A DNA stretch of 35,486 nucleotides, taken from positions 1 through 35,486 of the forward strand of contig JAFDDA010000027.1 of the NCBI GenBank assembly GCA_019311105.1. The letters run 5' to 3'. Both the position numbers and the translations under genes were made by a program. Each line of letters begins with the position of its first letter. Position 1 is the stretch's first letter. Origin of the DNA: Deltaproteobacteria bacterium (lineage in GTDB: Bacteria; Myxococcota_A; UBA9160; JAFDDA01). Shown piece after piece: positions 15,747 to 23,468 of this stretch. Below the pieces are notes generated by a model that was given only the letters and a program-made list of their open reading frames with translations, made no database searches and was not told the DNA's origin.

Positions 15747-16562
15747 TCAGCCTTCGGCCGCCACCTGCCGCGCACCGAGGGCGCCGGCGAAGGCACCGTC
15801 GTCGAGAAAGATGGGCTTCCGCCCGAAACGCGACACGTAGTCGGTGAGCGCGTCGCTGAGGGCTGGATTGCCGCGTAGCGTCGAGCCTCCGAAGACGATG
15901 GACTCGACGCCCACGACGAGGGAAAAGCTTCCCGCGAGCAGGGCGACGTTCTCGCCCACCATCGCCATGATCGACCGGGCGAGGTCTTCGGGGCTGGCTT
16001 CGCGGCGGTGTCGGCCCTCGGCGAGACGGGCAAACGACGAGGCCATCACATCCGTGGTCATGGGGGCATCGCCGTCGGCATAGACTTCGGCCACCGAGAC
16101 GTCGACCCGCGAGCGGTCGCCCGTGACGGCAAGGGCGCAGAGGCGATCGAAGTCCGAGGTCCCCGTGAGGGCGGCACCGAGCCCGAGGACCGTGCCGCCT
16201 CCGAGCGGCGTTCCGCCCATCCGGCTCACGCCCTCGCTCTCGATCAGCAGGACGGAGGTGCCCGTGCCGATGGAGACGAGCAGGTAGCGGCCCGGGGCTT
16301 CGGGCAGGAGCTCGGCGACGCCGCACTGCCACGCCCGAAACTCGTCTACGGGGACCGCTTGGCCTCCCAGAAGGGCGGCGAGCCTCGCTGCGCCGCCGCC
16401 GGTCACGCCCACTCGCGTGGCGCCATGGCTGGCGAGGGCGGCACGTACGTCGTCCGGGCGCTCACTCGGGAACGTCTCGAGCCGGCTGCCCCCGCTTTCC
16501 GGAAGCGCCAGCTTCGTCAGCGTGGCCCCGGCGTCCACGCCGGCGACGTCATCGAGCCCCAT
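15747..16562 (-). CDS. coaW: Type II pantothenate kinase
   Basis: A 271-aa ASKHA-fold kinase that phosphorylates pantothenate in the first step of CoA synthesis. The start is ATG 16562, with GGGAG about 9 nt upstream. The family signature is present throughout: VDAGATLTK (phosphate 1 loop), VTGGGAARL, a VDEF catalytic Glu region, LLVSIGTGTSVLLIE, RMGGTPLGGGTVLGL, and a late FGGSTLRGN. These match the CoaW/eukaryote-like PanK class, which is uncommon in Proteobacteria. The gap to the acyl-CoA ligase downstream is about 90 bp, so co-transcription is possible. CoA supply and acyl activation make functional sense together. Confidence 0.88.
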   Translation of the reverse strand: MGLDDVAGVDAGATLTKLALPESGGSRLETFPSERPDDVRAALASHGATRVGVTGGGAARLAALLGGQAVPVDEFRAWQCGVAELLPEAPGRYLLVSIGTGTSVLLIESEGVSRMGGTPLGGGTVLGLGAALTGTSDFDRLCALAVTGDRSRVDVSVAEVYADGDAPMTTDVMASSFARLAEGRHRREASPEDLARSIMAMVGENVALLAGSFSLVVGVESIVFGGSTLRGNPALSDALTDYVSRFGRKPIFLDDGAFAGALGARQVAAEG

Positions 16563-16746
16563 CTCGCTCTCCCATTCCCGATCTGCCTTCGCTCGCTCCG
16601 GCCCGCGGGGCGCCATCATACCGGGCGTCCGCCGCGAGGGCGGAGCTGAAACGCAGCAGGAGGTTCGAAAAGCAGAGTGGGAGCGAGCGTTGAAAAGAGC
16701 CTGCGACCCATGCACCATGCCCGTGCCGGCCGAGGAGGGCACCGAC

Positions 16747-17076
16747 ATGAGCGCAAGCAACGAATCGCTGGAGCAAGAGGTCAAGGATTTGCGCCAGGAC
16801 GTGGCGGCCTTGCGGAAGGCCCTCCGCGAGGAGGCGACGAAGCGCAAGGAGTCGACCCGCGCCAAGGTCGAGGACGCCGCTGCGGAGGCGCGCGCCAAGC
16901 TCGAAGGCGTGGCGGCCGAAAACGTTGAGCGTCTGCGGACGGCGGCCGGCGACGCGGGTGGCAAGGCGCAAGAACAGCTCGACCAGCTCGAGAAGCAGAT
17001 CGAGGCGAACCCGATCCCGAGCGTGGCCGGCGCATTGTTCATCGGCTTCGTGCTCGGCCGATTGCTGGGCCGCTAA
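16747..17076 (+). CDS. YqjD/ElaB-like (DUF883-type) membrane-anchored protein
   Basis: A 109-aa protein from ATG 16747 with GAGGAGG 9 nt upstream; an earlier in-frame ATG at 16717 has no such site. A long charged alpha-helix or coiled coil (residues 5-85) is followed by a C-terminal TM segment (about 90-109) ending in GFVLGRLLGR. This is the layout of the DUF883/YqjD/ElaB family, whose E. coli members bind ribosomes at the inner membrane in stationary phase. The next gene, 6 bp on, is YqjE-like, as in the E. coli yqjCDEK locus. Confidence 0.8.
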   Translation: MSASNESLEQEVKDLRQDVAALRKALREEATKRKESTRAKVEDAAAEARAKLEGVAAENVERLRTAAGDAGGKAQEQLDQLEKQIEANPIPSVAGALFIGFVLGRLLGR

Positions 17077-17082
17077 ACCACT

Positions 17083-17577
17083 TTGGCGAGCATCGACCCC
17101 ATTCGCGACGCGCGCATCTTGGCCGAGGCGGAGCTGCTGAGAGCCCGGGCGGGCGCGCGTTCCCTCGTGAAGCAGAGCCTCTTCCAGGTCGTCGCCGTGC
17201 TGCTCGGGGTGGGCGGTCTGCTGATGTTGATCGTGGCCGGCTTTCTGGCCTTGTCCGATGCGTTCGGCAGTCTGTACGCCGCGTTGTTGGTGGGTGGCGT
17301 GCAATTCCTGCTCGCGGTCATTCTCATCTTCGTCGCCCGGCCGCTTTCGCGTTCCCCCGAGCTCGGCGCTGCGGAGCGCGCGGCGAAGCAGGCTCGTGAG
17401 GATCTGCGCAGCGACACCGAGGCGCTGCAGTCCGTGGTTCGGGTCTTGTCCGGCGACCTGTCCGAATGGACGAGTGAGAAGCGACTCTCGATCCTGGTCG
17501 CGGCCTTTGGCGCGGGGATCGGCCTCGGCATCCGCACCACCCCGCGCAAGCCCCGCGATGGCAAGGAGTCGGACTAG
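17083..17577 (+). CDS. YqjE-like / holin-superfamily III membrane protein
   Basis: A 164-aa protein from TTG 17083, six bp after the DUF883-type gene and probably translationally coupled because no clear ribosome site is seen. Residues ~30-55 and ~63-87 are TM helices flanked by charged amphipathic helices, the plan of YqjE/actinobacterial-holin-like proteins. The last ~70 residues include a second Glu/Arg-rich helix and a short hydrophobic GAGIGLG segment. Its final codons overlap the convergent GH3 gene by 4 bp. Confidence 0.75.
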   Translation: MASIDPIRDARILAEAELLRARAGARSLVKQSLFQVVAVLLGVGGLLMLIVAGFLALSDAFGSLYAALLVGGVQFLLAVILIFVARPLSRSPELGAAERAAKQAREDLRSDTEALQSVVRVLSGDLSEWTSEKRLSILVAAFGAGIGLGIRTTPRKPRDGKESD

Positions 17578-17583
17578 TCCGAC
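17568..17583. repeat. Perfect 16-bp palindrome containing both stops
   Basis: GTCGGACTAGTCCGAC reads the same on both strands. It encodes the final S-D-stop of the YqjE-like protein on plus and the final S-D-stop of the GH3 enzyme on minus. The centre CTAG supplies both TAG stops. Confidence 0.95.
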
Positions 17584-20015
17584 AGCTCGAATCGCGCGCT
17601 GGATCGAAGATCCCCTGCCGAGCGCCCGGCCCACAGTTCGAACGCACCGGCCTCAGCGCGCCAGCCGCCGGCCTCCGGGTCCCAGAAGGCGAGAGCCTGC
17701 GCGGGAAGGTCGAAGGAAAGCGTCCGACTTTCGCCGGGTTCCAGCTCGACTTTCGCGAAAGCCTTCAGCTCCCGAGGCGGCCGGGGAACGCTCGCGTCGA
17801 GGTCGGCCAGGTAGAGCTGGACCACCTCGCGGCCGCGGCGGCCGGAGGTGTTTCGGATCTCGATTTTGGCTGCGACGGCCTCGCCGGCCGCAACCTTCGC
17901 GTTCGCAACTCGCAAGTCGCCCCATGCGAACTCGGCATAGGAAAGGCCGTGTCCGAACGGCAGCGCCGGCACGCGACCCGCGGCGTCGTAGCCGCGATAA
18001 CCCATGAAGACGCCCTCGCCATAGTCGACGCGGCCTTCGCCGCCCGGGTAGTGCGGGTGGCTCGGTGTGTCTTCGACCCGCACCGGCCAGGTCGTCGGCA
18101 GTCGGCCGCCGGGGTCGGTGTCGCCGAAGAGGACGTCCGCGAGGGCATGGCCGCCTTCCTGGCCCGGGTACCAGAACTGCAGGAGCGCGGGCACGTCTTC
18201 GAGAAAGGGCAGCTCGACGGGCGCGCCGGCGTTGACGACGACGATCGTCTTCGGGTTTGCAGCGGCCACGCGTTGGACGAGCTCGACCTGTCGGCCCGGC
18301 AGGGCCAGGGTCTCCCGGTCCCGGCCCTCGGTCTCCCAGTCCGCGTTCAAGCCGACGACCACCACCGCCGCGTCGGCCGAGGCGGCGGCGTCGACCGCGC
18401 GTTCGAGCAGCCCTTCGGGTTCGGGGAGCAGGGTGCCGCAGCGCAGGCCGACGATCCCGCGCGCGCCTTCGCTCGAATAGAGGATCTCGAGCTCGGCCGC
18501 GCGGCCGGCTTCGAGTTCGACCTCGCCGGTGCGTTCGGCACTGCCCGTGCCGTAGAAGGACTCGCCGGCTTCCCAGCTCTCCCAGTTCTCGACGACTTCC
18601 TGTCCGTCGATGAGCAGGCGCGCGCGCCCGCCGACGATGAGTGAGAACGTGTAGACGCCCGTCTCCGGCGGGTCGAGGGTGGCGACGACTCGGGCGCGGA
18701 AGCCACGCTTGCGATCGAGCTCGCGAGAGAAGGTCCCGATGGAGGAGAGATCCAGGCGGTCGAGTCGGTGGCGTCGCACGACCTCGCCCGGCGCGTCGGC
18801 ATGGGCGTACTCGACTTCGAAACGGTCGAGGCCGAACTGCGGGGCTTCGAGTGGTGGCAGGGATCGATGGTTCGAGCACCCGCGTTGATGCAGGACGGCC
18901 TCGCCGAGGCGTGCCCGCAGGCCGGCCAGGGGCGAGACGGCGTGGTGCGGGTTCACGCGAGAGCTGCCGCCGCCCTGGATCACGGCGAGCCCGGCGTTCG
19001 GGCCGATCACGGCCAAGCGGTTCAGGGAGTCGATGGAGAGGGGGAGGGTGTCGCCCTCGTTTCGAACCAGCACGAGGGCATCGGCGGCGAGCTCCCGAGC
19101 CAGGGCACGGTGTTCCGGGCGGTCGACGGCGACCTCCTCCGCTTCCGGGTCGCCCTCCAAGGCCCCCCAGCGAACGATCGCTTCGAGGAGCCGGGTCACG
19201 GCTTCCTCGATCGCGGCCTCGGGCACCTCGCCCGCCTCGACAGCCTTCACCAGCGCTTGGTCGAAGAAGCGCGCCGGCCCCGGCATCTCGAGGTCGAGCC
19301 CGTCGCGCGCCGCCGCCACCGTGCTCTGGGTGGCGAACCAATCCGAGACGACGAAGCCGCGGAAGCCCCACTCCTCTTTGAGGATGCGCCGCAGCAGGTC
19401 GGGGTGCTCACAGGCGTGGACGCCGTTCACGCGGTTGTAGGCGCCCATCACCGAGGCCACGTCGGCTTCGCGAACGGCCGCTTCGAAGGGGGGCAGGTAG
19501 AGCTCGCGAAGCGTGCGCTCGTCGATCTCGGAGCTGATGGTGTGGCGTTCGAACTCGGAATCGTTGCAGACGAAGTGCTTGATGCAGGCGCCGACGCCGG
19601 CGTCCTGGAGTCCACGGATCAGGGCCACGGCGATGCGGCTCGTGAGCCACGGGTCTTCGGAGTAGCACTCGAAGTGACGGCCGCCGAAGGGGTGACGGTG
19701 CAGGTTCACCGTGGGGCCGAGCACCACGTGGGCACCCTTGGTTCGCGCTTCTTCCGCGAGCACGCCGCCGAGGCGGCCCACCAGTTCGGGGTTCCACGTT
19801 GCGGCCAACGCGCTGCCGCACGGGAAGCACGCGGCGGTGGCTCCGCCCGAGAGGCCCGAGCCGCGCACGCCCGTCGGCCCGTCGCTGACCTTGAGCGGGG
19901 GGATGCCGAGCCGCGCCACGCCGCGGGTGCGCCAGAGCTCGGCCCCGCCAAGGAGCAGCGCCTTCTCTTCGAGAGTCAGGTCTGCAAGCCAGCCCTCGAG
20001 CGGGTCCGGGTTCAT
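17574..20015 (-). CDS. Glycoside hydrolase family 3 beta-glucosidase-like, with PA14 insert
   Basis: An 813-aa enzyme from ATG 20015 with GAAGGAAA upstream. The (beta/alpha)8 domain has SDGPTGVRG, KHFVCND (146-152) and the nucleophile Asp225 in GFVVSDWF. The (alpha/beta)6 domain follows, interrupted at about 394-530 by a PA14-like module (GFRARVVATLDPPETGVYTFSL, cut here to its idea). The ETEGRDR block (561-567) then supplies the acid/base Glu. A fibronectin-III-like domain ends the protein. PA14-bearing GH3 enzymes include beta-glucosidases of the KmBglI/DesR type. No signal peptide is seen, so it acts in the cytoplasm on an imported glycoside. ATGA overlap with the upstream kinase gene indicates coupling. 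Confidence 0.92.
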   Translation of the reverse strand: MNPDPLEGWLADLTLEEKALLLGGAELWRTRGVARLGIPPLKVSDGPTGVRGSGLSGGATAACFPCGSALAATWNPELVGRLGGVLAEEARTKGAHVVLGPTVNLHRHPFGGRHFECYSEDPWLTSRIAVALIRGLQDAGVGACIKHFVCNDSEFERHTISSEIDERTLRELYLPPFEAAVREADVASVMGAYNRVNGVHACEHPDLLRRILKEEWGFRGFVVSDWFATQSTVAAARDGLDLEMPGPARFFDQALVKAVEAGEVPEAAIEEAVTRLLEAIVRWGALEGDPEAEEVAVDRPEHRALARELAADALVLVRNEGDTLPLSIDSLNRLAVIGPNAGLAVIQGGGSSRVNPHHAVSPLAGLRARLGEAVLHQRGCSNHRSLPPLEAPQFGLDRFEVEYAHADAPGEVVRRHRLDRLDLSSIGTFSRELDRKRGFRARVVATLDPPETGVYTFSLIVGGRARLLIDGQEVVENWESWEAGESFYGTGSAERTGEVELEAGRAAELEILYSSEGARGIVGLRCGTLLPEPEGLLERAVDAAASADAAVVVVGLNADWETEGRDRETLALPGRQVELVQRVAAANPKTIVVVNAGAPVELPFLEDVPALLQFWYPGQEGGHALADVLFGDTDPGGRLPTTWPVRVEDTPSHPHYPGGEGRVDYGEGVFMGYRGYDAAGRVPALPFGHGLSYAEFAWGDLRVANAKVAAGEAVAAKIEIRNTSGRRGREVVQLYLADLDASVPRPPRELKAFAKVELEPGESRTLSFDLPAQALAFWDPEAGGWRAEAGAFELWAGRSAGDLRSSARFELSD

Positions 20016-20698
20016 CGGGTTTCCTTCGACGTGTCGGGTTTGCCCAGCCATTCTTGCACGAGCTGGCCGAAGTCGGGCCGCTTCTGTCGATCGGTTTCGA
20101 AAGTGCGGCACGGGAAGGGAAGGGCCGCGACCCACGCGTCGGCGCACTCTCCGTACCGGGCCCAGAACTCGACCAGGCCCTCGCTGCCGCGCCACCCGAG
20201 ACGCTTGGCCCGAGCCGTTCCTTCGACGTAGGTAACGAGCTTTGCGGTCCACTCGGGGCCGCGAGTCGGCAGCACGAACTCCCGGAAATAGCGAGCGCGG
20301 TCCCGCGGGCGGAGGTGGAGGAGTGCTGGGCGCGCGGGTTCGAGGGCCCGCGCCAGATCGTCGAGGTAGCCAGGGATTTCCTCGTCGCGATCGGCGGCCC
20401 AGAGAAAGCGCGCCGTGGATTGAAATGCCGTGCCCTCGAGGATCTCGGTCTGATCCGGCGGGATCGAGCGCGCGAAGCGTTCGAAGCTCGCCGTACAGCG
20501 CGCCCCGAAATCGGCCTCGCGCCACTGCTTCAAGAGTGGCCTCGGCATCACCGGGTGCCCGTGGTCTTCTTCCAGGTACCAACGCGCGCCCACGCCCGCG
20601 CGCTCGAACCCGGCGACGAGGGCCTTGGCCGCGGTGGTCTTGCCCGTGCCGGGGATGCCCTCGACCAGGATGCAGTGGTGAGAAAGGGCTGCCCTCAC
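20012..20698 (-). CDS. P-loop kinase/ATPase-like protein of unknown substrate
   Basis: A 228-aa protein from GTG 20698, overlapping the symporter stop by 4 nt (GTGA). Its own stop overlaps the GH3 start by 4 nt (ATGA), so it is translated within a coupled three-gene operon. The Walker A motif is GIPGTGKT (14-21). An EEDHGHPVMPRPLL segment, ILEGTAFQSTARFLW and LHLRPRDRARYF resemble the layout of deoxynucleoside or small-molecule kinases with a lid of arginines. Position between a sugar-type symporter and a glycosidase hints at phosphorylation of an imported sugar or aglycone, but that is inference. The family is not recognised. Confidence 0.7.
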   Translation of the reverse strand: MRAALSHHCILVEGIPGTGKTTAAKALVAGFERAGVGARWYLEEDHGHPVMPRPLLKQWREADFGARCTASFERFARSIPPDQTEILEGTAFQSTARFLWAADRDEEIPGYLDDLARALEPARPALLHLRPRDRARYFREFVLPTRGPEWTAKLVTYVEGTARAKRLGWRGSEGLVEFWARYGECADAWVAALPFPCRTFETDRQKRPDFGQLVQEWLGKPDTSKETR

Positions 20699-22101
20699 TC
20701 CGAAGCGTCCCGGGCCGGGAGCCATGCGAGCGCCACGAAGGTGATGAGGCAAACCCCGGCCGCGAGCAGGTCGGCGGGCCAGACCATGTCGACGGTGGAG
20801 AGCGCTGCCCACGCCACAAGTCCCACGATCATGCTGCCGCTGGCCGCCCAGCGCCCGGGCCGTTTCCAGACCATCCCTCCCGTCAACGGCACCAACAGCG
20901 AGACGAGCATCACGGCCCACGAGTTGACCATCAGGTCGTAGACGTTCTCGAACAAGAGGGCGACGGCCAGGGACAGGGCACCGAAGGTCGGGACCACGGC
21001 GCGAGAGATCCGCAGCCGTGCCGCCCCCGAGAGCCCGGGGCGAAGCCACGGAGCGAGGTTCTCGCTCACGATGCCGGCGGGGGCCAACAGCGCGCTGTCC
21101 GCGGAACTCATGATCGCGGATAGCAGCGCACCGAGGACGATCATGACTCCGATGGGGGACAGCCACTCGAGGCACAGGCGCGGGACGACGAGTTCGGGGT
21201 TCGCGAGGTCGGGCAGCAGCACGGCACCCGCCATCCCGAGGAGCACCGGGATCATGCCGACCGTGAGGTAGAGCAGTCCGGCACCATGAGCGCTCGCGCG
21301 CGCGACGGAATCGCTGCGGGCGCTCAAGACGCGCTGGAGGAGATCCTGGCTGGGGATCGCGCCCAGCCCGATCACGACCCAGGCTTGGACCCATGCCAGT
21401 CGTTCCGGCCAGCCGGGGTCGGGGAGAACGCGCCAGCGCTCGGCGGGGATCTGCGCGAGCACGCCTTCGCCTCCGGGCGCCGTGAGGACGACCCCGAGCA
21501 GGAAGGCCAGGCCGACCGTCAGGACGATCGCCTGGACGGCGTCCGTCAGGCTCACCGCCCAGAGCCCACCGGCGAGGGTGTAGAGGATCACGAACGCCGC
21601 ACCGCCGACGATGGCGAGGGTCGTGTCGACGCCGGTGAGGGCGTTCAGGATGAAGCCGAACGCGACGAACTGGGAGCCGACCCAACCCACGTAGGCGGGG
21701 ATCAGGCACAAGGCTGCCAGGGGCTCGGCGTGGCCCCCGAAGCGATGCCGGAAGAAGTCCGCCACGGTCAGCAGCTCGAGCCGGCGAAGCACCTTTGCGT
21801 AGAACGCGCCGAACAGGAAGAGGCAGAGGGCCGCTCCGAAGGGGTCTGCGATCACGCCCAGCAGCCCACTCTCGTAAGCGGCGCCCGCGGCTCCGATGGC
21901 GGTCCCACCGCCGAACCAGGTGGCGAAGAGCGTGAACGTGCACAGCCAGAGCGGGAGTCGACGCCCGGCCACCAGGTAGTCGGCGTTGTCCTGGACGTGG
22001 CGAGCGGCGTGGAGGCCGAGTGCCAGGACTCCCGTCAGGTAGACGGCGACGCCTCCCCAGATTGTGAAGCTCGCCTCGCCCCCCGCCATGCGGGCGACCA
22101 T
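20695..22101 (-). CDS. Sodium:solute symporter (SSS family)
   Basis: A 468-aa membrane protein with about 13 TM helices. SSS landmarks are DYLVAGRRLPLW after TM1, ATWFGGGTAIGAAG in TM2, and SAIMSSADSALLAPAGI (Na2-site serine helix). ATG 22101 is used; ATG 22089 is an alternative and neither has a strong ribosome site. It is the first gene of a coupled operon with a P-loop kinase-like protein and a GH3 glycosidase, so the substrate may be a glycoside or sugar. SSS members also import amino acids, urea or organic acids, so the substrate is inferred only. Confidence 0.88.
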   Translation of the reverse strand: MVARMAGGEASFTIWGGVAVYLTGVLALGLHAARHVQDNADYLVAGRRLPLWLCTFTLFATWFGGGTAIGAAGAAYESGLLGVIADPFGAALCLFLFGAFYAKVLRRLELLTVADFFRHRFGGHAEPLAALCLIPAYVGWVGSQFVAFGFILNALTGVDTTLAIVGGAAFVILYTLAGGLWAVSLTDAVQAIVLTVGLAFLLGVVLTAPGGEGVLAQIPAERWRVLPDPGWPERLAWVQAWVVIGLGAIPSQDLLQRVLSARSDSVARASAHGAGLLYLTVGMIPVLLGMAGAVLLPDLANPELVVPRLCLEWLSPIGVMIVLGALLSAIMSSADSALLAPAGIVSENLAPWLRPGLSGAARLRISRAVVPTFGALSLAVALLFENVYDLMVNSWAVMLVSLLVPLTGGMVWKRPGRWAASGSMIVGLVAWAALSTVDMVWPADLLAAGVCLITFVALAWLPARDASE

Positions 22102-22165
22102 ACACCACGGTGGCGCCGGCTCGGGAGCCTGCGTCGGGCGTGACCTGGGTTCGTGGCGTGGCGAG

Positions 22166-22939
22166 CTAGCGGCGGGGTGTGCGTGGGCCGCGGTGCGGGC
22201 TGCCGGCGATCCAGATGCCGCCGAGCCCGGCGAAGAGCATCAGGGCCACGCGCAGCTCGGGGACCAGCTCGATGTTGTCGACGATGACCGCGGTGCCGAG
22301 GTCACTATCCAACACGTCCACGATGCCGACGCCCAGCGTGTACGTGCCGGGGGCGAGGTCCACCCACTCCACGAGCAGCCAGCCCGTGTCGCGGTCGAAC
22401 ACCGTGCCCGGCGACGCCACCAAGGGGTCGAGGACATTGGTTCGCTCGACTACGCCCTCGCCGGTGAGCGTCGTGAAGAAGAAGTCCGTGTAGGCGGGAG
22501 CCCAGGCGTCGGTTTCATTCGTCAGCAGGATGACTTCCAGCCGCAACGTCATGGTCGCGGTCGTGGTGAAGGCGACCTGGGCTGCGGAACCTTCGACCAC
22601 CGCGCCGGTCGGTGAGGCTGCGTCGAGGTCGCCGCCCGTGAGGCCGAGGAAGGTTTCCAGCGTGCCGACCGGGACGGCTGGCGTCGCCGTCTGGTCGATC
22701 GGCGTGCCCGTCAGCGGGCCCAGAAGACCGGCGCCGTTCGGGAAGGTCGACATGAACAATCCCCAGTTGCCCTGGGGGATTCCGGCACCAAAGGAGTCGT
22801 CGACGCGATAGACGTCGCCCACGGTCGTGAACCCGTCGAAGCCCGCTTCGAAACCCCCGACCACGGTGGCCTGGGCGGAGGTCGCGAGGCCGAGCGTCGC
22901 GAGCAGGGCCAAGAGCGGTCGGGTGAGCGGGTTCGACAT
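22166..22939 (-). CDS. PEP-CTERM-like exported protein with VPEL sorting motif
   Basis: A 257-aa protein from ATG 22939; a longer frame to 23011 adds residues that do not fit a signal peptide. The signal peptide ends in SAQA-T (residue 24). A beta-rich mature domain has DSFGAGIPQGNWGLFMSTF, typical of choice-of-anchor/PEP-CTERM secreted proteins. The C-terminus is VDNIEL-VPEL (226-229), a hydrophobic helix, then a basic GPRTPRR tail. That is the tripartite exosortase signal, except that the usual Pro after PE is Leu. It is expected to be cut and anchored by an exosortase encoded elsewhere. A sigma-54 promoter lies 100 bp upstream. Confidence 0.8.
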   Translation of the reverse strand: MSNPLTRPLLALLATLGLATSAQATVVGGFEAGFDGFTTVGDVYRVDDSFGAGIPQGNWGLFMSTFPNGAGLLGPLTGTPIDQTATPAVPVGTLETFLGLTGGDLDAASPTGAVVEGSAAQVAFTTTATMTLRLEVILLTNETDAWAPAYTDFFFTTLTGEGVVERTNVLDPLVASPGTVFDRDTGWLLVEWVDLAPGTYTLGVGIVDVLDSDLGTAVIVDNIELVPELRVALMLFAGLGGIWIAGSPHRGPRTPRR

Positions 22940-23037
22940 GTCAGAGGGCTCCGGTTCCGTCGGTGGGCCGCCGTTCGATCTCGGTGGGCCTACGTAGCCT
23001 CGTGTCGGCATTCGAGTGCCCTAGCTTGACTCTCGGG

Positions 23038-23053
23038 TGCAAAAAACGTTCCT
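23038..23053 (-). promoter_or_regulatory. Sigma-54 promoter for the PEP-CTERM-like gene
   Basis: On the minus strand the sequence is AGGAACGTTTTTTGCA, matching TGGCACG-N4-TTGCW at 10 of 12 defined positions. GG and GC are intact and 10 nt apart, and a T-tract fills the spacer. Transcription would start near 23027, leaving a leader of about 90 nt before ATG 22939. Confidence 0.6.
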
Positions 23054-23075
23054 AGTGCCGACTTGTTACGGCACT
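23054..23075. promoter_or_regulatory. Inverted repeat next to the sigma-54 site (possible operator)
   Basis: AGTGCCG and CGGCACT are perfect 7-bp arms separated by 8 bp. They directly abut the -24 box of the promoter at 23038-23053. A dyad of this size suits a dimeric regulator. It is closer to the promoter than usual sigma-54 enhancer sites. Confidence 0.5.
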
Positions 23076-23268
23076 TCGAGTGGAAGGGGAGTGACCGGTG
23101 TTGCCGGTTTTGCACGCTCCCCGCCGGCGGCCTTCCGCCTCCCTGCACGCGGCCTACTCGGGTGTTCCATTTGGTGCACACGCCTGTGCGATTCGTACGG
23201 GATGGAACGGCGTTTCTCATTCGCAACCGGACGCGAAGCCCTCGTGCTGCCGCCCGGCTGCCGCGGTC

Positions 23269-23284
23269 TGGCATGCTGCTTGCT
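23269..23284 (+). promoter_or_regulatory. Sigma-54 promoter, plus strand, divergent from the PEP-CTERM promoter
   Basis: TGGCATGCTGCTTGCT matches TGGCACG-N4-TTGCW at 11 of 12 defined positions, the best RpoN site in the window. Transcription would start near 23295 and run through a hairpin-rich leader to the small Cys/His protein at 23469. Confidence 0.65.
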
Positions 23285-23468
23285 CTATCGACTTCTCGTC
23301 AGCACGGGTTCGTTGCGGCGTCTCCGACGCAGGAGACGGCAGGCAACGAGCCGGAAGGCTCCCGGAGGTCGGGGGCTTGGGGTCGCCGGAGGGCCCGGTC
23401 TCGGGGGGAGCCCGAGGTTCTCCGGCGCAGCCCCAGGGCCCAAGCGACCCCGGGCGTCGAGGCTCGCC
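23285..23468 (+). ncRNA. Hairpin-rich leader or small RNA (candidate)
   Basis: No convincing ORF is present between the sigma-54 promoter and ATG 23469. The sequence folds well by eye. A 9-bp stem (23307-23315 with 23344-23352) encloses a 7-bp hairpin CGTCTCC-GACGCA-GGAGACG (23319-23338). Downstream a 12-bp stem with two wobbles (23375-23386 with 23444-23455) encloses CGGAG/CTCCG and CTCGGG-GGGAG-CCCGAG (23400-23416). It could be a structured 5' leader or a separate RNA. High GC makes chance hairpins common, so this needs conservation evidence. No known riboswitch class fits. Confidence 0.35.

Noticed and set aside
20699..22108. Minus-strand frame extending the P-loop gene upstream to 698 aa
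   Set aside because: It is an out-of-frame shadow of the symporter gene. The GTG at 20698 overlapping the symporter stop is the sensible start.
23326..23331. GACGCA loop as part of a c-di-GMP (GEMM) riboswitch
   Set aside because: The conserved CAAAC and GACGCAAAGC context and the receptor arrangement are missing; only a hexamer is shared.
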